Made by a program: the position numbers and the translations under genes. Shown piece by piece: positions 44,935 through 63,482 of a stretch of DNA of 64,000 nucleotides. Position 1 is the first letter of the stretch; every line of letters begins with the position of its first letter. The DNA lies in NCBI GenBank assembly GCA_020726505.1, contig JAHLEZ010000017.1, forward strand, positions 310,001 through 374,000, given 5' to 3'. Below the pieces are notes generated by a model. It saw only the letters and a list, made by a program, of their open reading frames with translations, was not told where the DNA came from and did not search any database. The DNA comes from Leptodontidium sp. MPI-SDFR-AT-0119. Taxonomy: Eukaryota; Ascomycota; Leotiomycetes; Helotiales; Leptodontidiaceae.

Positions 44935-46545
44935 AGGGATCAAGGGATTGGTGAGGTAGATGGTGATGTTTGCTCAAGCCGAAAATCCATCCAATTGAAA
45001 AGTACCGGGCACTAGCTTTTCCTAATTTCCAGTGATATACACTGATCTTTGCTATGGCCTAGGTATTCTGTAGGTCCTTCTAGTGGACCGGTTGTGTTCT
45101 ACCCTCCGTGGCGACATCTTGTCACCTCGTCGGCCCGAAATTATCGGCGTTTGTGATGTGCAACAAACCCGAACTAGAGGCCCAGCTGGCTGTTTGATTT
45201 GAAGATCCGTCAAGACGGACACAGTCTCATTTGCGTGAGCTTTCCTACAAGAGAAAAGTACCAGATTGAGCGAAGGTGCTAGCCTTCGGTGCACCTTCAA
45301 ACCCTACAAGAACAGCTTTCAACACTTGCCAGTTGTTCAAAATCAACAAATATAAACCGAGATTTGTCTATACGAACCTTACAACCCCCCTAAAATGTTC
45401 CAAAGTGAACAATCCCTTTGTTTACTTTCTGTTGCGACATGCAACAAAAAATTCGCTGTCTCGCTAATTGCAGGTCGCGTGAATCTGCGCATAAGGTGAA
45501 TGGATGGTTTGTTTACTTTCAACTGCGACGTGCAACAAAACTTTGACAAGCGAGAGTAGGCTTTAGTTTTAGCTTGGGAAAGCGATCGTCTAGGAACTTG
45601 AGGGCTTTTCGGGTCGATTGACTTCAATCGAGGTCCGATGGTGGAATTGGACTTCGTTTGAGCGCTGGGCATTGATATCGGCGAACGAACGGTAGATAAT
45701 GTTGTAGATATTTTGAGAGATGAAGAATAGAGAGATTATATGATATATACGCAAGTGGCTTGAGAGATTTCATTAACAATATTGATGTACTCCCTAGAGA
45801 GGAGTTGAACCAGGATGTTGCTCTGCTCCTTGAATCATGTGACCTTTCCCTTTGTGGAAATTGACATCCTCCCTTAACGACAACGAGTAGATCAGAAGCA
45901 CTCCTTACCAGAGATAAGTATTAGTGATGGAAAAAGTTAGATAATGATACAACTCTGAAGGAATCAGGCTTCTAATCAAGGATTTTCGAGCAAGTGAGTA
46001 GCTCTGGCTTGAGGTGTGGTGTCTCCACACGAGGCAAAAGATGAGAAACGAAGAACATTGGAATGGAACAGAACAAATTATGCGTTTATTGAATTGTATG
46101 TTGCGAATACCTAGTTATCATATCTCCATAACCGTTCTACGAGGCGTGCGTTATGAAAATTTTGTTTGCGGTCTCTTCCATCGTCAAATCGTCCTCAGAC
46201 ACCACTACTTCCACACATATATTGCAGATATATGACTCTAAAATCCAGGCTCTTAATCTACTGAATAAGGATGAAAGGTGGTACAATTCTAAATCATACC
46301 CACCCACCAACTAACAACCACAAATGATCCCTTACCTAAGAAGTGGATCCCTCTCGCTCTCTCCCGAGGTCAAGCTCCCAGACCCACCTCCTTGCATCCC
46401 TTCCATTGCCATCCATACCCTACATCCCACAAATCCTCTCTCAGAGCCCTAAAATTACATAAAACGCTTTCCCCCTCATCTACTCAAATAAGCAAATCAC
46501 TCCCAAGTCAGCATCTTCTCAAGCCGAGAAGCAGCTCTCTGAAAC
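44935..46545. other. Intergenic region with short dispersed repeats
   Basis: No gene seen. A ~32 bp sequence (core GTTTACTTTC, then TGCGAC, then TGCAACAAAA) occurs at 45418-45449 and 45508-45540; a shorter relative lies near 45149-45169. Confidence 0.5.
45418..45540. repeat. Two ~32 bp direct repeats
   Basis: The copies differ at four or so positions and are 90 bp apart. The shared GCGAC[A/G]TGCAACAAAA half is also found in part at about 45155-45169. Confidence 0.7.
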
Positions 46546-46652
46546 GCGTTTGTGGTTTAGTGGTAAAATCCATCGTTGCCAATTGGTTGATTCATGAGTG
46601 ATTCAATTCGATCTGATTCGATGGGCCCCGGGTTCGATTCCCGGCGAACGCA
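46546..46652 (+). tRNA. tRNA-Gly (GCC), intron-containing
   Basis: The acceptor stem GCGTTTG (46546-46552) pairs with CGAACGC (46645-46651), with one T-G pair; A46652 is the discriminator base. D arm GTTTAGTGGTAAAA; anticodon arm CATCG TTGCCA ... CGATG; T arm CCGGGTTCGATTCCCGG. The anticodon GCC is at 46578-46580. A 36 bp intron (about 46582-46617) follows the base after the anticodon, the canonical position. Internal A and B boxes are intact. Confidence 0.93.
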
Positions 46653-46667
46653 AATTTGAAGATTTAC

Positions 46668-46672
46668 TTTTT
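46668..46672 (+). terminator. RNA polymerase III terminator
   Basis: A run of five T begins 16 bases after the tRNA, followed by longer T-rich sequence (46680-46720). Confidence 0.75.
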
Positions 46673-47099
46673 AGTGTTTTGTTTTTCTTTCCTTCCTTTT
46701 TTCGGTTTTTTTTTATTTAAAAAAAAAAGCTTCTTCACTAAAACCCTCCCTCCTTATTTTCTTTTCGTAATTGGAGGCACAAATGGAGAAGTTGTGGTTC
46801 TGTTTTTGAGCGCGAGTGGATCTTACCGTCATTTGCCGGGAGGGAGGGAGGTTTGACTTTGTTAAGAGGAGGGTGTTCGCTGCTGAAAGAAAACAAACCG
46901 CTGTGAAGAACCTGGTATCATTGCTTTGCGAGAGGAGAGGGTGGGCAAAGCAACTCAAGATGAAATCAGAAATCAAAAAGTGTTTCAGGCTCGTTACTAA
47001 CACATCTTTACCTCAACTAAAGAATAAGCACACCATTCCCAAATCCACCTCTCCTTTCCTCTCCTCTCCATCAGCGAATCCCCTCCAACCCCCCCCCCA
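46673..47099. other. Intergenic region
   Basis: T-rich then A-rich low-complexity sequence; a C-rich tract at about 47085-47100. No gene seen. Confidence 0.5.
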
Positions 47100-47340
47100 C
47101 AACCACCACACCCACCAACTCCCCTCCCCTCTTCTGCGGAATCCAATGCCCCGTCCCCTTCAACTCCCTAACCGGCGACGCAGGATGGTCGAGAATCGAG
47201 GTACTTCTCCGGCGCCCTCGCAACCTCAACCGGCACCGCGGGATCATTGTCTCCAACGATAATAAGGAAAGGTTGGGTGAGCTAGGGAGCAGGAATGAGG
47301 ACCGGTCAACAAGAGATGCGGAGTCGAAGTATTGGTAGAT
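47100..47340 (-). pseudogene. Remnant of an alpha/beta hydrolase (epoxide-hydrolase-like)
   Basis: Read on the minus strand, pieces of the C-terminal third of an alpha/beta hydrolase lie in order in different frames: YFDSASLVDRSS, then QPFLIIVGDNDPAVPVEVAR with the strand carrying the catalytic acid (DNDPAVP), then VRELKGTGHWIPQKR with the catalytic His (GHW). At least two frame changes separate the pieces, and nothing of the N-terminal oxyanion/nucleophile part was found upstream. It is therefore a truncated relic. Confidence 0.5.
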
Positions 47341-48326
47341 TAAGTGCCGAGATGTAATGAAATTTTGTGGAATGTATGTTGTGCTAAGGTAGCTGTCCGT
47401 GGTGTCGGGTTTGTTGAGAGAGATAAGCTCATTGGAAAAGGAGAGGTTGTGAGAGGTAGCGAGAGACTTGTTATATATAGGCTTATACTCACCAACCAAG
47501 TCAAGTTCGGTGTTCGGTCTTCATACTTACCTCTGGTCTGGGCAGTTTGAACCTGTCACGAGATATTTCGTTTTCTGCTTTGAAAATCTGAGATGCCCGT
47601 ATAGTGCTGGTGAGGGCAAGGCGTGAGTGAATTGGGAAGCCTTCAACCTCGTCCCACATTTTGATATACGTCCCGCGTGCGAGTTAGATGTCCGTCCCAC
47701 ATCCTTTGGGTACTTTGGCAACAATTCATAAGCATGTTTATCAGCTCTTGTAATGTAGAAGTTGTTTGGATAAGTATCATGTGAAAGTATATCTGTGTGA
47801 TCTCGTGTTTCAGGATGGTTTGTTATTCTTCATACTGATCTACTTCCATGTACTGTTATACAATGAGAGAGCGAGAGTTCAATACTTACTTATAATCGCC
47901 AACTCAAACACCTCAAAATCCCCTTCCATCCTTCTTCCATTTAACTTAACCTGTTTATTAATCTGATTTCACAAAAATCATCTACCTTATACCAGTATGC
48001 ATTGAAAACGGTATTGCTGTGGAAAGGGGAGCCGAGGTTAGGTATTGAAAGATGCGCTCGCTCTGTCATTGGTGGGCTGATAGGCAGGGGATACATGTCA
48101 AAAACTGCAGGTACCCGATGATAGGTAGATACTTGAGACGAATCAGTTTAAAGCCGAATGGTTGCATATGTGCAGGGTGCGTCTTTTATACAGGAGTGTA
48201 CAGTACATCACTAATTAGTTGATTACTGGGTAGGTTTTGTTCTTTATTTTCCTGATACTTCTACATTGTGATGGGGTATAATTACAGAGAAGGATTTGTT
48301 CTTTCTGATTGGATTAGATTGAATGG
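47341..48326. other. Intergenic region
   Basis: 3' flank of SLX1. No gene recognised. Confidence 0.5.
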
Positions 48327-49855
48327 TTAGTCGATGATATCCGCATCGTCCCAATCGCTATCCTCGATGACTGTCTTGAGTTTTCCGGACTTGCTCGTTG
48401 CTTGATACGAGGGTTTGGTGTGTGAGATGTTGCTGGCTATAGATTCGTTGTCTGAATCCGAGGAGTCGGAGAGGACGTCCCATTTATCGCCCATGTCGGT
48501 ATCTGCTCTTCCCTTGCCTTTACCCACGTTGATCTCCCGCATATCAACCTCTTTTTCCAGCTCATCTTCCTCTTCATCATTATCCAAATCATCCGAGTCC
48601 TGATCTGAATCCTCAGCAACAGCCTGCGAAGCCGTAACCTTCCCCTTCCCCTTCCCTTTCCTGACCCTCTTAACCTTCAATAGCTTCTCTACTTCTTTCT
48701 GCCCTCTCATTCTCAAACTCAACTCTTTGACTACATCCACCCATCTCAATTCCTGGTTGCAGCTCGGACATGTGCCTTCAATGGGTAGTAGGATATCGTC
48801 TTCTGCATCTTTGAGGAAGTGCTTACTCAGACATGTGATATGCGTGACGGCTTCACAGCCTGGAGAAGGGCAGATAGTGTAGATACCTGCATCATGCTCA
48901 AGAGGATTATGGCAGATTGAGCAGGAACCTTCTTGTTCGAAATCGAATACATTCTTGGCTTTCTCGATGTGCGATTTGGTGTTCTCGTATCCGACTTCTA
49001 AGGCTTCGATGCCGTGACTTATCTTTTGCCGTTTGGTTCGCGGACTCCCTTCACTGTCAGAGGAGGTGGGAGATACTTGTTTGGAAGTGGACGGAGGAAA
49101 GTCTTGGATGATGGTTATGGTTTTTTGGATTGGTTCTGAAGCTGTCTTGCACCATTTCAACCAGGCTTTGTGGACATCTGGCGAGAAGAAGTGGAGGGAG
49201 AGAGGCCAGCGGGAGAAAGAGGGGACGCGGAGGAGGAGGTGGAGGTTCGAGAGGAGAGAAGGAACGCTGTGCCGTGGTCGCTTTGGTTGTCCGGAATTCT
49301 TCTTGCCGGCGGAGAATTGGATGCGTGAGTCGGAGGGGATGTGGGTTGTTATGTGGGGGTTTTGCCATGCCCATCTGGGATTGTTAGTGATATGCTTTGG
49401 AGTATTGAAGATTTGGTACGGAAGAAATCTTCTGTGAGACAAGTTTGCGGTTTGAAGGAAGTTGAAAGAATGTCCCTGGAATGGAAATAAAACCAGCATC
49501 ACCTGATAAAGAGAGACACGTGACATAAACAAAACGAGAAATGGTACTTACTCGAATTGCAATGCAGCGATATGGCTTGGGAATCCAGTGACAATACATG
49601 TCATCTCCCATGGCCTCATACTAGGTCGATTGGTCTTAGCGGCTCCTCCTTTTGCGATCCCATTATGTTGACGAAGTCGCCTCACTAAGAAACAATCACG
49701 TCAGTGACAAGACAATGATGCATCGAGGCTCGCCCTTCAATTGCGGATAACCAACCTGGATTTGGTGTTGAGCCGACGTAGACACTACTCCTACGAACAG
49801 TCGACCGGAGAAGATAGCAACAATAGAAAGCGGGTATAGGGCGGTCGATGGGCAT
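48327..49855 (-). CDS. slx1: Structure-specific endonuclease subunit SLX1
   Basis: Three exons (49855-49756, 49684-49552, 49374-48327), 426 residues. ATG 49855 is chosen because the frame upstream has no other ATG and the GIY-YIG domain starts ten residues later. Nuclease domain: Tyr11 and Tyr14 in FYCCYLL, Tyr26 and Gly28 in VYVGSTPNP, Arg38 and His40 in RRLRQHNG, and the metal-binding Glu78 in ALQFEWAWQNP. The zinc-binding RING-like domain begins [20 protein letters not shown] and ends with [11 protein letters not shown]. The last ~100 residues are Lys/Gly- then Asp/Glu/Ser-rich, disordered. SLX1 with scaffold SLX4 cuts branched DNA in the nucleus and resolves stalled forks and rDNA recombination intermediates. 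Divergent from the KDM5 gene. Confidence 0.95.
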
Positions 49856-56786
<6,931 letters not shown>

Positions 56787-58500
56787 ATGTGCATGTTCTG
56801 ACGATATCCACGGTTGAGTTCTGAATGGAGTACATTGGCGTTCTCTCTCTCGTGGAATGGGATAGTGTGGGAAATATCTGCGTCTGGCGTTGACGATCTT
56901 CACTGCTGGCGTTTAGAGGATTTGCTCTTTCTATTTTCTCTGCTTCTTTGGCGCATTTTCTGCGCGCATTTTTCTTTTGCATTCTCGCATTCCCGCATTC
57001 CTTCATCGGTCTAGGGTGTCAAGCCTGCCTACCACGTTAGGTCGGGTGGATCATCTCCGAGGTCGATCTGTACGTGTACGCTTTACCCTTTGTCTGTATT
57101 ATGATTTTTTCTTCTCCCAAAAACTTTCTTAGCATGAGCTGTTTGCATCTTATCGAGGGATGGATTGCTGGAATGGAATGGTTGATGGAGGGTGGAGAGA
57201 GAGGAGTGATGGTTGTTTGTCTATTGTGGATACTACTTGTCAGTTCAGTTGATGGCTCCTTAGGTGATGTAGTGGATGGCTTGGCTTGGCTCGTTTGCTC
57301 TTACGGCGGATTGGGATTGCTGTGTGGAAGAGCACGAGATGTCGGTTTGCGCTGTACATGGATGGATGGATTGGGTCATGCATGATCAAGAGCTTTGAAG
57401 AGTCAATGAATGGAATTGAAAATCAAAACCACACACATGTTAAAGTACCATTGTGTTCCTGTGCTGTGCTCTCGTGAATGACCTAAATGAAACAGCTTCA
57501 TGGCTTGTTTGTGATTTGATAATTTTGTTTCACTTGGACTTGGTTTCGTCTGGCCATTCGTTCTTGTCTTGTATATGTCGTATACTGCCCCGTGCGAACA
57601 ACGTGCCGTGCGGTGTTTGGTTTGTAACTTGTGACAGGTGGATATGCAGGTAGGTCACTGGTGCCGAAATGGGTATAAAAGTCAGTACTAGATGCCCAGA
57701 AGATCCGACGAGACCTCGTTGCATTTGTGGGAGAAGGGTTTCTGGTCAATCAGTCCCCACTTCAGAAACCTCGTCAAGGAGAGGCAGGTTCCTCTTGGCT
57801 TTCAGCTGTGGAGAATTGCGTGGAGGAGGCAAGGGAGAGGATGGAGAGGATGGAGAGGATGGAGAGGATGAGGGGTTTATCGAATCGATTGTATGTCCTC
57901 TTCCTCGGTCAGTCGGTCAGTCAGGAATGTCGGGGATCAGATAAGCAACGGAGCAGCCAATCTGTAGTTTTGGTTAGGCGATGTAGTGAAATAAGTTGGC
58001 GAGTTGATTTGAGCGAAGGGGACTTGACTTATGTGACACAATTACATGGACTGGACTTCTTTAAGAGCTACGGGGCGACGAACCGAGGTTTTTTTTGTAT
58101 TCGCTTCAACTCACAAATCCCTTATCCTATTCAACGACTTGAAAACTTAGCAAGGAGATTCATTTTATATACAATAATCGGAGCTCATTCAATGTTTAGC
58201 GAGTAGGCGAATGGGGGTGGGCAAATGCGACTCCTGCGACAAAAACTGGACTGTCTTGGGAATTGTGTTTAGCGAGTGGAGATTGGGGAGTTTGGTATAT
58301 ATACTCCCTTTGTAGTTTGAGATAAGGGAGGGGTTTTCGAGATTCGATATCGACAGAAAGGAACGAGAACAAGAATTGTTGCAGTCTACATACACTTCAC
58401 TCGCCACGCTCCACAATATACCAAGCGAAGACCTCATGACTTACATCTTTCCGATAACCATCCAGCACATCACCAACCACCCTCGAATTCATTCTTTAAA
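56787..58500. other. Intergenic region
   Basis: 3' UTR side of KDM5, then low-complexity sequence. A 9 bp tandem repeat (ATGGAGAGG, three units plus partials) lies at about 57835-57870. No gene recognised. Confidence 0.5.
57835..57870. repeat. 9 bp tandem repeat
   Basis: Three consecutive ATGGAGAGG units with partial flanking copies. Confidence 0.8.
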
Positions 58501-59398
58501 ATGACTACCGCTAGCAATACCGCTATTACCACCGTAGGTTCCACCGACGACTAGTTCGCTACCGCTTTTGAGTACCTTGCTGTTCGCGACGAAGAAGCTC
58601 CAGCTGGACATAGATGGGGATTTGGCCCTGGAGGGCGTGACATTGACTGGGGCAATACCATCCAAGAGAGAGAGGAGGATACGAAAACCGAACGCGACTA
58701 TCGCAATCCAAAGGGCGATCGCGCCATCAAGTTCTGTCTGGATAACAAAAAGGAGATCCTCGACTTGCACTCATCGATGGTGTGGACTAAGGTGTTTGAG
58801 TTGTGAGTACCCCCTTCTTTTGTTTTCTTACTTTAGAGAAAGTGTTAAAATAGATGCTTGGAAGAGCACAATTGGACTTGGACTAAGACTAATATGATTG
58901 GATTGGTATAGGCAATGCGACTTGTGCCAGCGTTTCTACAAACACTGTATGTTCAGCAAGGCTGAGCGAAAGGGAGATCACGGACATACCGTAAGTACCC
59001 CTCTCTCATTTGCCAGTCCACCGCCATCTTGTCCTCATACTCTCCTTCCAAGCAATTTCATCTTCCTAACTTTAACATTGACCACGATATAAACTAATAG
59101 AGTTACTTCCCAGGTCTGCCGTTGGTGCTAACTCAATAAAGGCATGTCTATCGAGTGGGACCAGTTCTCAATCCACACGCACACCCACTGCAACCGACCA
59201 GGAAAGAAGGAGTGTGGTATTGGCCCGATGAGTCTTGTTCGTCCTAACCCTAACCCTCTTGTCAAGAAAGTTGTGCAGGAGAAGGGCTTGAAGGACTTAG
59301 CTGCGGCGCAGGTAGTCGTCAAGGTTGTGGAGAAGAAGATGAGTCAGAAGGAGAGAAAGAAGGCTGATTGGGAGGCGAGGGCTTTGGCCGGGTTCTAG
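58501..59398 (+). pseudogene. Cys-rich tandem paralogue A, two in-frame stops
   Basis: Exons 58501-58802, 58912-58990 and 59114-59398 align with the next gene in structure (identical 79 nt middle exon, same intron phases) and sequence: KFCLDNKKEILDLHSSM, QCDLCQRFYKHCMFSKAERK, VCRWC, DQFSIHTHTHCNRPGKKECG, and SLVRP...KKMSQKERK near the end. The CDLC, HC and CRWC cysteines with following His/Cys suggest a zinc-binding fold; the family is unknown to me. The frame is open except for TAG at 58552-58554, just after the first 17 codons, and TAA at 59129-59131, right after CRWC. Homology continues past both. Either a recently dead gene or read-through; pseudogene preferred. Confidence 0.6.
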
Positions 59399-60113
59399 GT
59401 TGGGTCTGGCTTCGGTCTGGTCTAATTTGACCTCTCCTTTTGGGGGCTAATGGATTAGAGTGGAAGTCACTCGGGAGTTTGGGGAGCTTTGGGGGTGATC
59501 TCTGGTAGTGCTTGAGCTTGGTGGATAGATTTGACTCCACTAGCAGAAACCAATTGAGGAAATCTCAAGTACCTCCTCCTCTAGACGTCTATTTTATAAT
59601 ACATGCAGTCATGAAAGACCTCTTAACTGTGTGAACTTGGTATATAAAAACGTACTACCGCATTCTTGTGCCCAGATAATTCCTTGCTCAATATCATCCC
59701 ATCACCTTCGGTAGGCTTGATCTCGATTCACCTCAATTGTACAACTACGAAACGAGCTAGCGAATATTTTCGAACGTCGCCCGAGGCAGGAGCCAGTCTC
59801 TTTTGGGGTGTCGCTTATCGAGAAGTGAGGGGACTAATAGTCGGTCCTCCTCCTGTTTAGCTCGGGGCTTGTAAGCGGGGGTCCGCAGAATTACATTGGG
59901 AGTGACGACTATTATATATTTCCGACTATTGAGCGAAGGAGACCTAATTTTAATTTCTCGGCTGCTCCCTTCTTGTATTGCCATCACACCCACAACTACT
60001 CATCTACGACACACAAACGTGCATTCAGAGAATTGTCCAGTCTCAAGCCAGTTCCTCTCAAACAGCAAAACTACACCCAAAGCAACAACTCCGACCAATT
60101 CAGCACAATCAAA
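59399..60113. other. Intergenic region between tandem paralogues
   Basis: 3' flank of paralogue A and promoter plus 5' UTR of paralogue B. No other feature. Confidence 0.5.
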
Positions 60114-60989
60114 ATGACTTGGGCGTCAATCACCGCCGCGCCTCGTCCCGCCGCGAAGGTCTCCGCTGTTAAGATCGAGCCGAAGCCTACGACCGCTGTC
60201 CCAACGGCAGAATCTAATGATATCGAGCAAGCTTCCCTCCAAATCGAAGCCCTCTCTGTCGAAGACACCAACAGAATTGAAAGCTTAATCAAAAAGGAGG
60301 ATGCTGGTACCGTCGAAGCTTCAGAGACCGATAATGGCCGGGGATCAAGCGCTCAGAATGAAGACGTTGAGGAGGACTTGAATCCAACAGGAAGCAAGAA
60401 CATCCAGTTCTGCATCGACAACAAGGACGCTATTCTCGATCTCCATTCCTCGGTTGCCTTCACCAAAGTTTTTCAGTTGTGAGTTCACCCCGCTCTTCCC
60501 TAACTACAAAAATATCGCAATTCGATCACCTTTTTCCTTTTTCAAACTTGGGAGGAGCATATCTAACAATTTCCAAAAGGCAGTGCGATTCTTGCGAACG
60601 CTATTTCAAGCATTGCATGTTTAGCAACAGCGAGCGCAAAGCTGCCTCTGGCTACTCGGTACGTTCTTGTCCTCTGCTTAGGCAGAAGATATACTGACGC
60701 GATATAGTACTGCCGTTGGTGCTCGTTTGAATGAAGCCTCGGCTCTCATGACGACCAATTCTCAATCCATCGGCATCTCCACTGCAACCGTGGTGGTAAG
60801 AATGAGTGCGGATCTTTTTGGGGTCTCAGTTTGGTTCGACCAAAGCAAAAGGTTAAAGATATTATGGAGGGAAAAGGATTGGCGGATGTAAACGCTCCGG
60901 AGGCTACTATCAAGATCATGCCGAAGAAGATGAGTCAGAAGGTGAAGAGAGGATTGGACAGAGAGGCGAGAGAGATGGCAGGATTGTGA
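60114..60989 (+). CDS. Cys-rich tandem paralogue B (in-frame TGA in last exon)
   Basis: Exons 60114-60478, 60580-60658 and 60708-60989. It starts MTWASITAAPRPAAKV, with a ~95-residue acidic, Ser-rich N-terminal region absent from paralogue A. The shared part follows: QFCIDNKDAILDLHSS, QCDSCERYFKHCMFSNSERK, YCRWC. A TGA at 60732-60734 comes three codons after CRWC, yet homology with paralogue A resumes (DQFSIHRHLHCNRGGKNECG, SLVRP, KKMSQKVKRG) to a TGA at 60987. As annotated the protein would stop at 155 residues. The first 155 residues keep the first four Cys of the putative zinc site, so a truncated product is possible. No function assigned. Confidence 0.55.
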
Positions 60990-63482
60990 GTTGTGTTGTA
61001 ATTTCAGTTCACATAAGATGCATAATGGCGTTTTGAGGGGGGGTATTGAACTGCAATTTGGGTGGGGCAGTCTATAATCTGGTTGGGAAAGGGACACAGT
61101 CTGCAGCTGAAGCTTTTTTGATAGGTTTGCGGGGGAAATCAAGCTTCCTTTCATCAAAAAGAAAAAAGGGAAAAGAACGAGAAAGAAAAACTACCCACGA
61201 GCCTCCTAGTGTCCAAAAACAATATCTCTTGTGGCAGGCCTCTAAAGCCTCCAATTCCCGCAAATATAACTGAAAAGTTATTTCTTGCAATTTCCGGTTA
61301 CTCCACACCTTATTTGGAGTGACGCGCCAGCTCATTGTGCTGCCATTTCGGCTCTCGGCTAATCTCGCTTCCTTTGTTTACCTGCTTGGGAATAAAGAAA
61401 CGTTGGATAACTCATCATAGCCGCCATGGAAGGATTCAGTAAGGACCTCGATACCAAATTATCCTTTTACGAAGGTCATCTCCCTCATTCTCTTGGAGTC
61501 AACTACGCAATTAAATGGACAGCGGATTGAGATTTTGGTTCTTGTCAGGGGCACGAGGTTCTAACCCAGAGAACACGAAAAGATGATGGAGGAAAGGGCC
61601 AAGTCATCGCAGAGACAAAGACTCCTGGACCATTCAGGGCCTGTGTTTGAAGAAGGCTTCGGGGATTGAACTCATAGAAGATATTGCGCTTGCGCAGGTG
61701 ACGGGTAGGAATACAACAGCAAACAGCAACCAGCAAATAGCGGACAATCAGGGATTCATTCCATCAGCCTAGGTTAACAAAATAAATTTCCCACAGTGAT
61801 TTTGAAAAGAGTATTTGGCACTTGGAAGATGAGGTGGTTTTACACTGTCGGGTCTCTTGTTGGAATTAGACCAGACTGTTGTCAACGCTAAAATGGGATT
61901 TCAGAAAATCCAAGCTCTATTGACTGGTCGGAGTCTGCGGCATGAGCCTCAATATTAACGAACCTGACCCATCCAAATAAATATAAAAATTCACAAGTTC
62001 TGAGGCATCGGTACAAGGAAAGTCACCCATTCTGCGGAGTATTCAATGAACTTCGGTCCTGGGGAGGACCCAGCCTCGCCAACATCTCAGCGCCTGCTAC
62101 TTCACTCCAATGTTGTGAGATGTTCCTCCACCACTGCATCAAAGATGACTTCTACGGCGCAATATTATTTACTTTGGTTTGGGGGCTATCTAAACGAGAA
62201 AGGGGTGCGAGTATCTCAGGTACAGCTTATGGACTCAGTGGGAAGATTGTCAGAGTCAACATATTTGAAATGAGAAGGGGGGCGGGAGCTTACCCAATAG
62301 TTGCTATTATTGGAATAGAAAAGAATTTATCTAGGAACATAAGTACCTGTGACATAAGAAAGTTTAAGATTTGAAGCACTTCGAATGACTTTTCCATCTA
62401 CAATTTTTATCGCTCTGTTTTGCCTGGCATCTGTTCATTGTATCATGGGACCCCTCAGATCAGATCTTCATCTTTATTCGAAATTCGGTGTTTGTTAGCT
62501 GCTATGAGAAGAATAACACACCCCGCTCTTACTTGCCTCTCATTTTGTCATGAACGCCCACTTGGAGCGTGATCGCGGCTACCAAAACAGCGAATTGCAC
62601 TAGAAGGTCTAGGGAATTCATCTATATAATTCAGCCTTACCCATGAAACGGTGCACACATTGTGAATTTATGTATATAATGCGTTTTGCTTTGCTATCTT
62701 GAATAAATCTCAAAGATGTCGAGGCAACGAAGGCCAGGAAGAGCTTGCTTATCCAGTGAAGCCATCAAGAAAATTCTCCCTTGAATACATATTCACTTCT
62801 GTTCCTCTCGATTCTCGCTGCAATAAGCCGAGATGTCGACTCCTTACTACTATATCAACTCAACCCCCCAATGCTCCTGAAACAACCACCTATCAACCAC
62901 CAACCACCAACCCCAACCTCCCTTCCAACTCCTACCTCTCAACACATTTATAATACAATAGCACTACCCTGTTCCAAAGCACACACTCTTTTCGACCTCA
63001 AACTTTTCCCCAAATCTAGTTCTATCTACTCTCTCTACCGTTTTGCCATCTTGAAAGCGCTTCAACGAGCCCAAGATCACCAGGAGAACCAACACGAATC
63101 TCATCTCTTGAGTCGTTGATCAAACCACACTCTTTTTATTACCGCTTCCTGCATAACATTCTTTTGAACCCACCTACTCTCGATCGGTTTCCACACGCTA
63201 TTTGAAGGGGGGCACAAATTCACTCTCTCAAGCTTTGCTCGTGGATGCAAGCAAACACGAACACAAACAGGGACTACTTCAACTGTGCAGCTACTCTGTC
63301 GAATCTTGCTCACCACGAAGAACTACACCAACAAGAAATCCAATCTTGACACACAGTCGCTCTATTCTTGAATCTCTTGTCCAAGCACCTGTGCTGCGTG
63401 CTTGACCACCTCCCTTCATCTCCGGCAATCACAAATCCGGCATTAACTATCCGATTGTTTTCACTTCTTCACAAACTCCGTA
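60990..63482. other. Intergenic region
   Basis: About 2.5 kb. The short open frames have no domain support. From about 62850 the plus strand is C/A-rich and pyrimidine-rich, likely the promoter and long leader of the gene at 63483. Confidence 0.5.

Noticed and set aside
45785..45830. tRNA T-arm-like sequence on the minus strand
   Set aside because: A GGTTCAACTCC string is present but no matching acceptor or anticodon stems.
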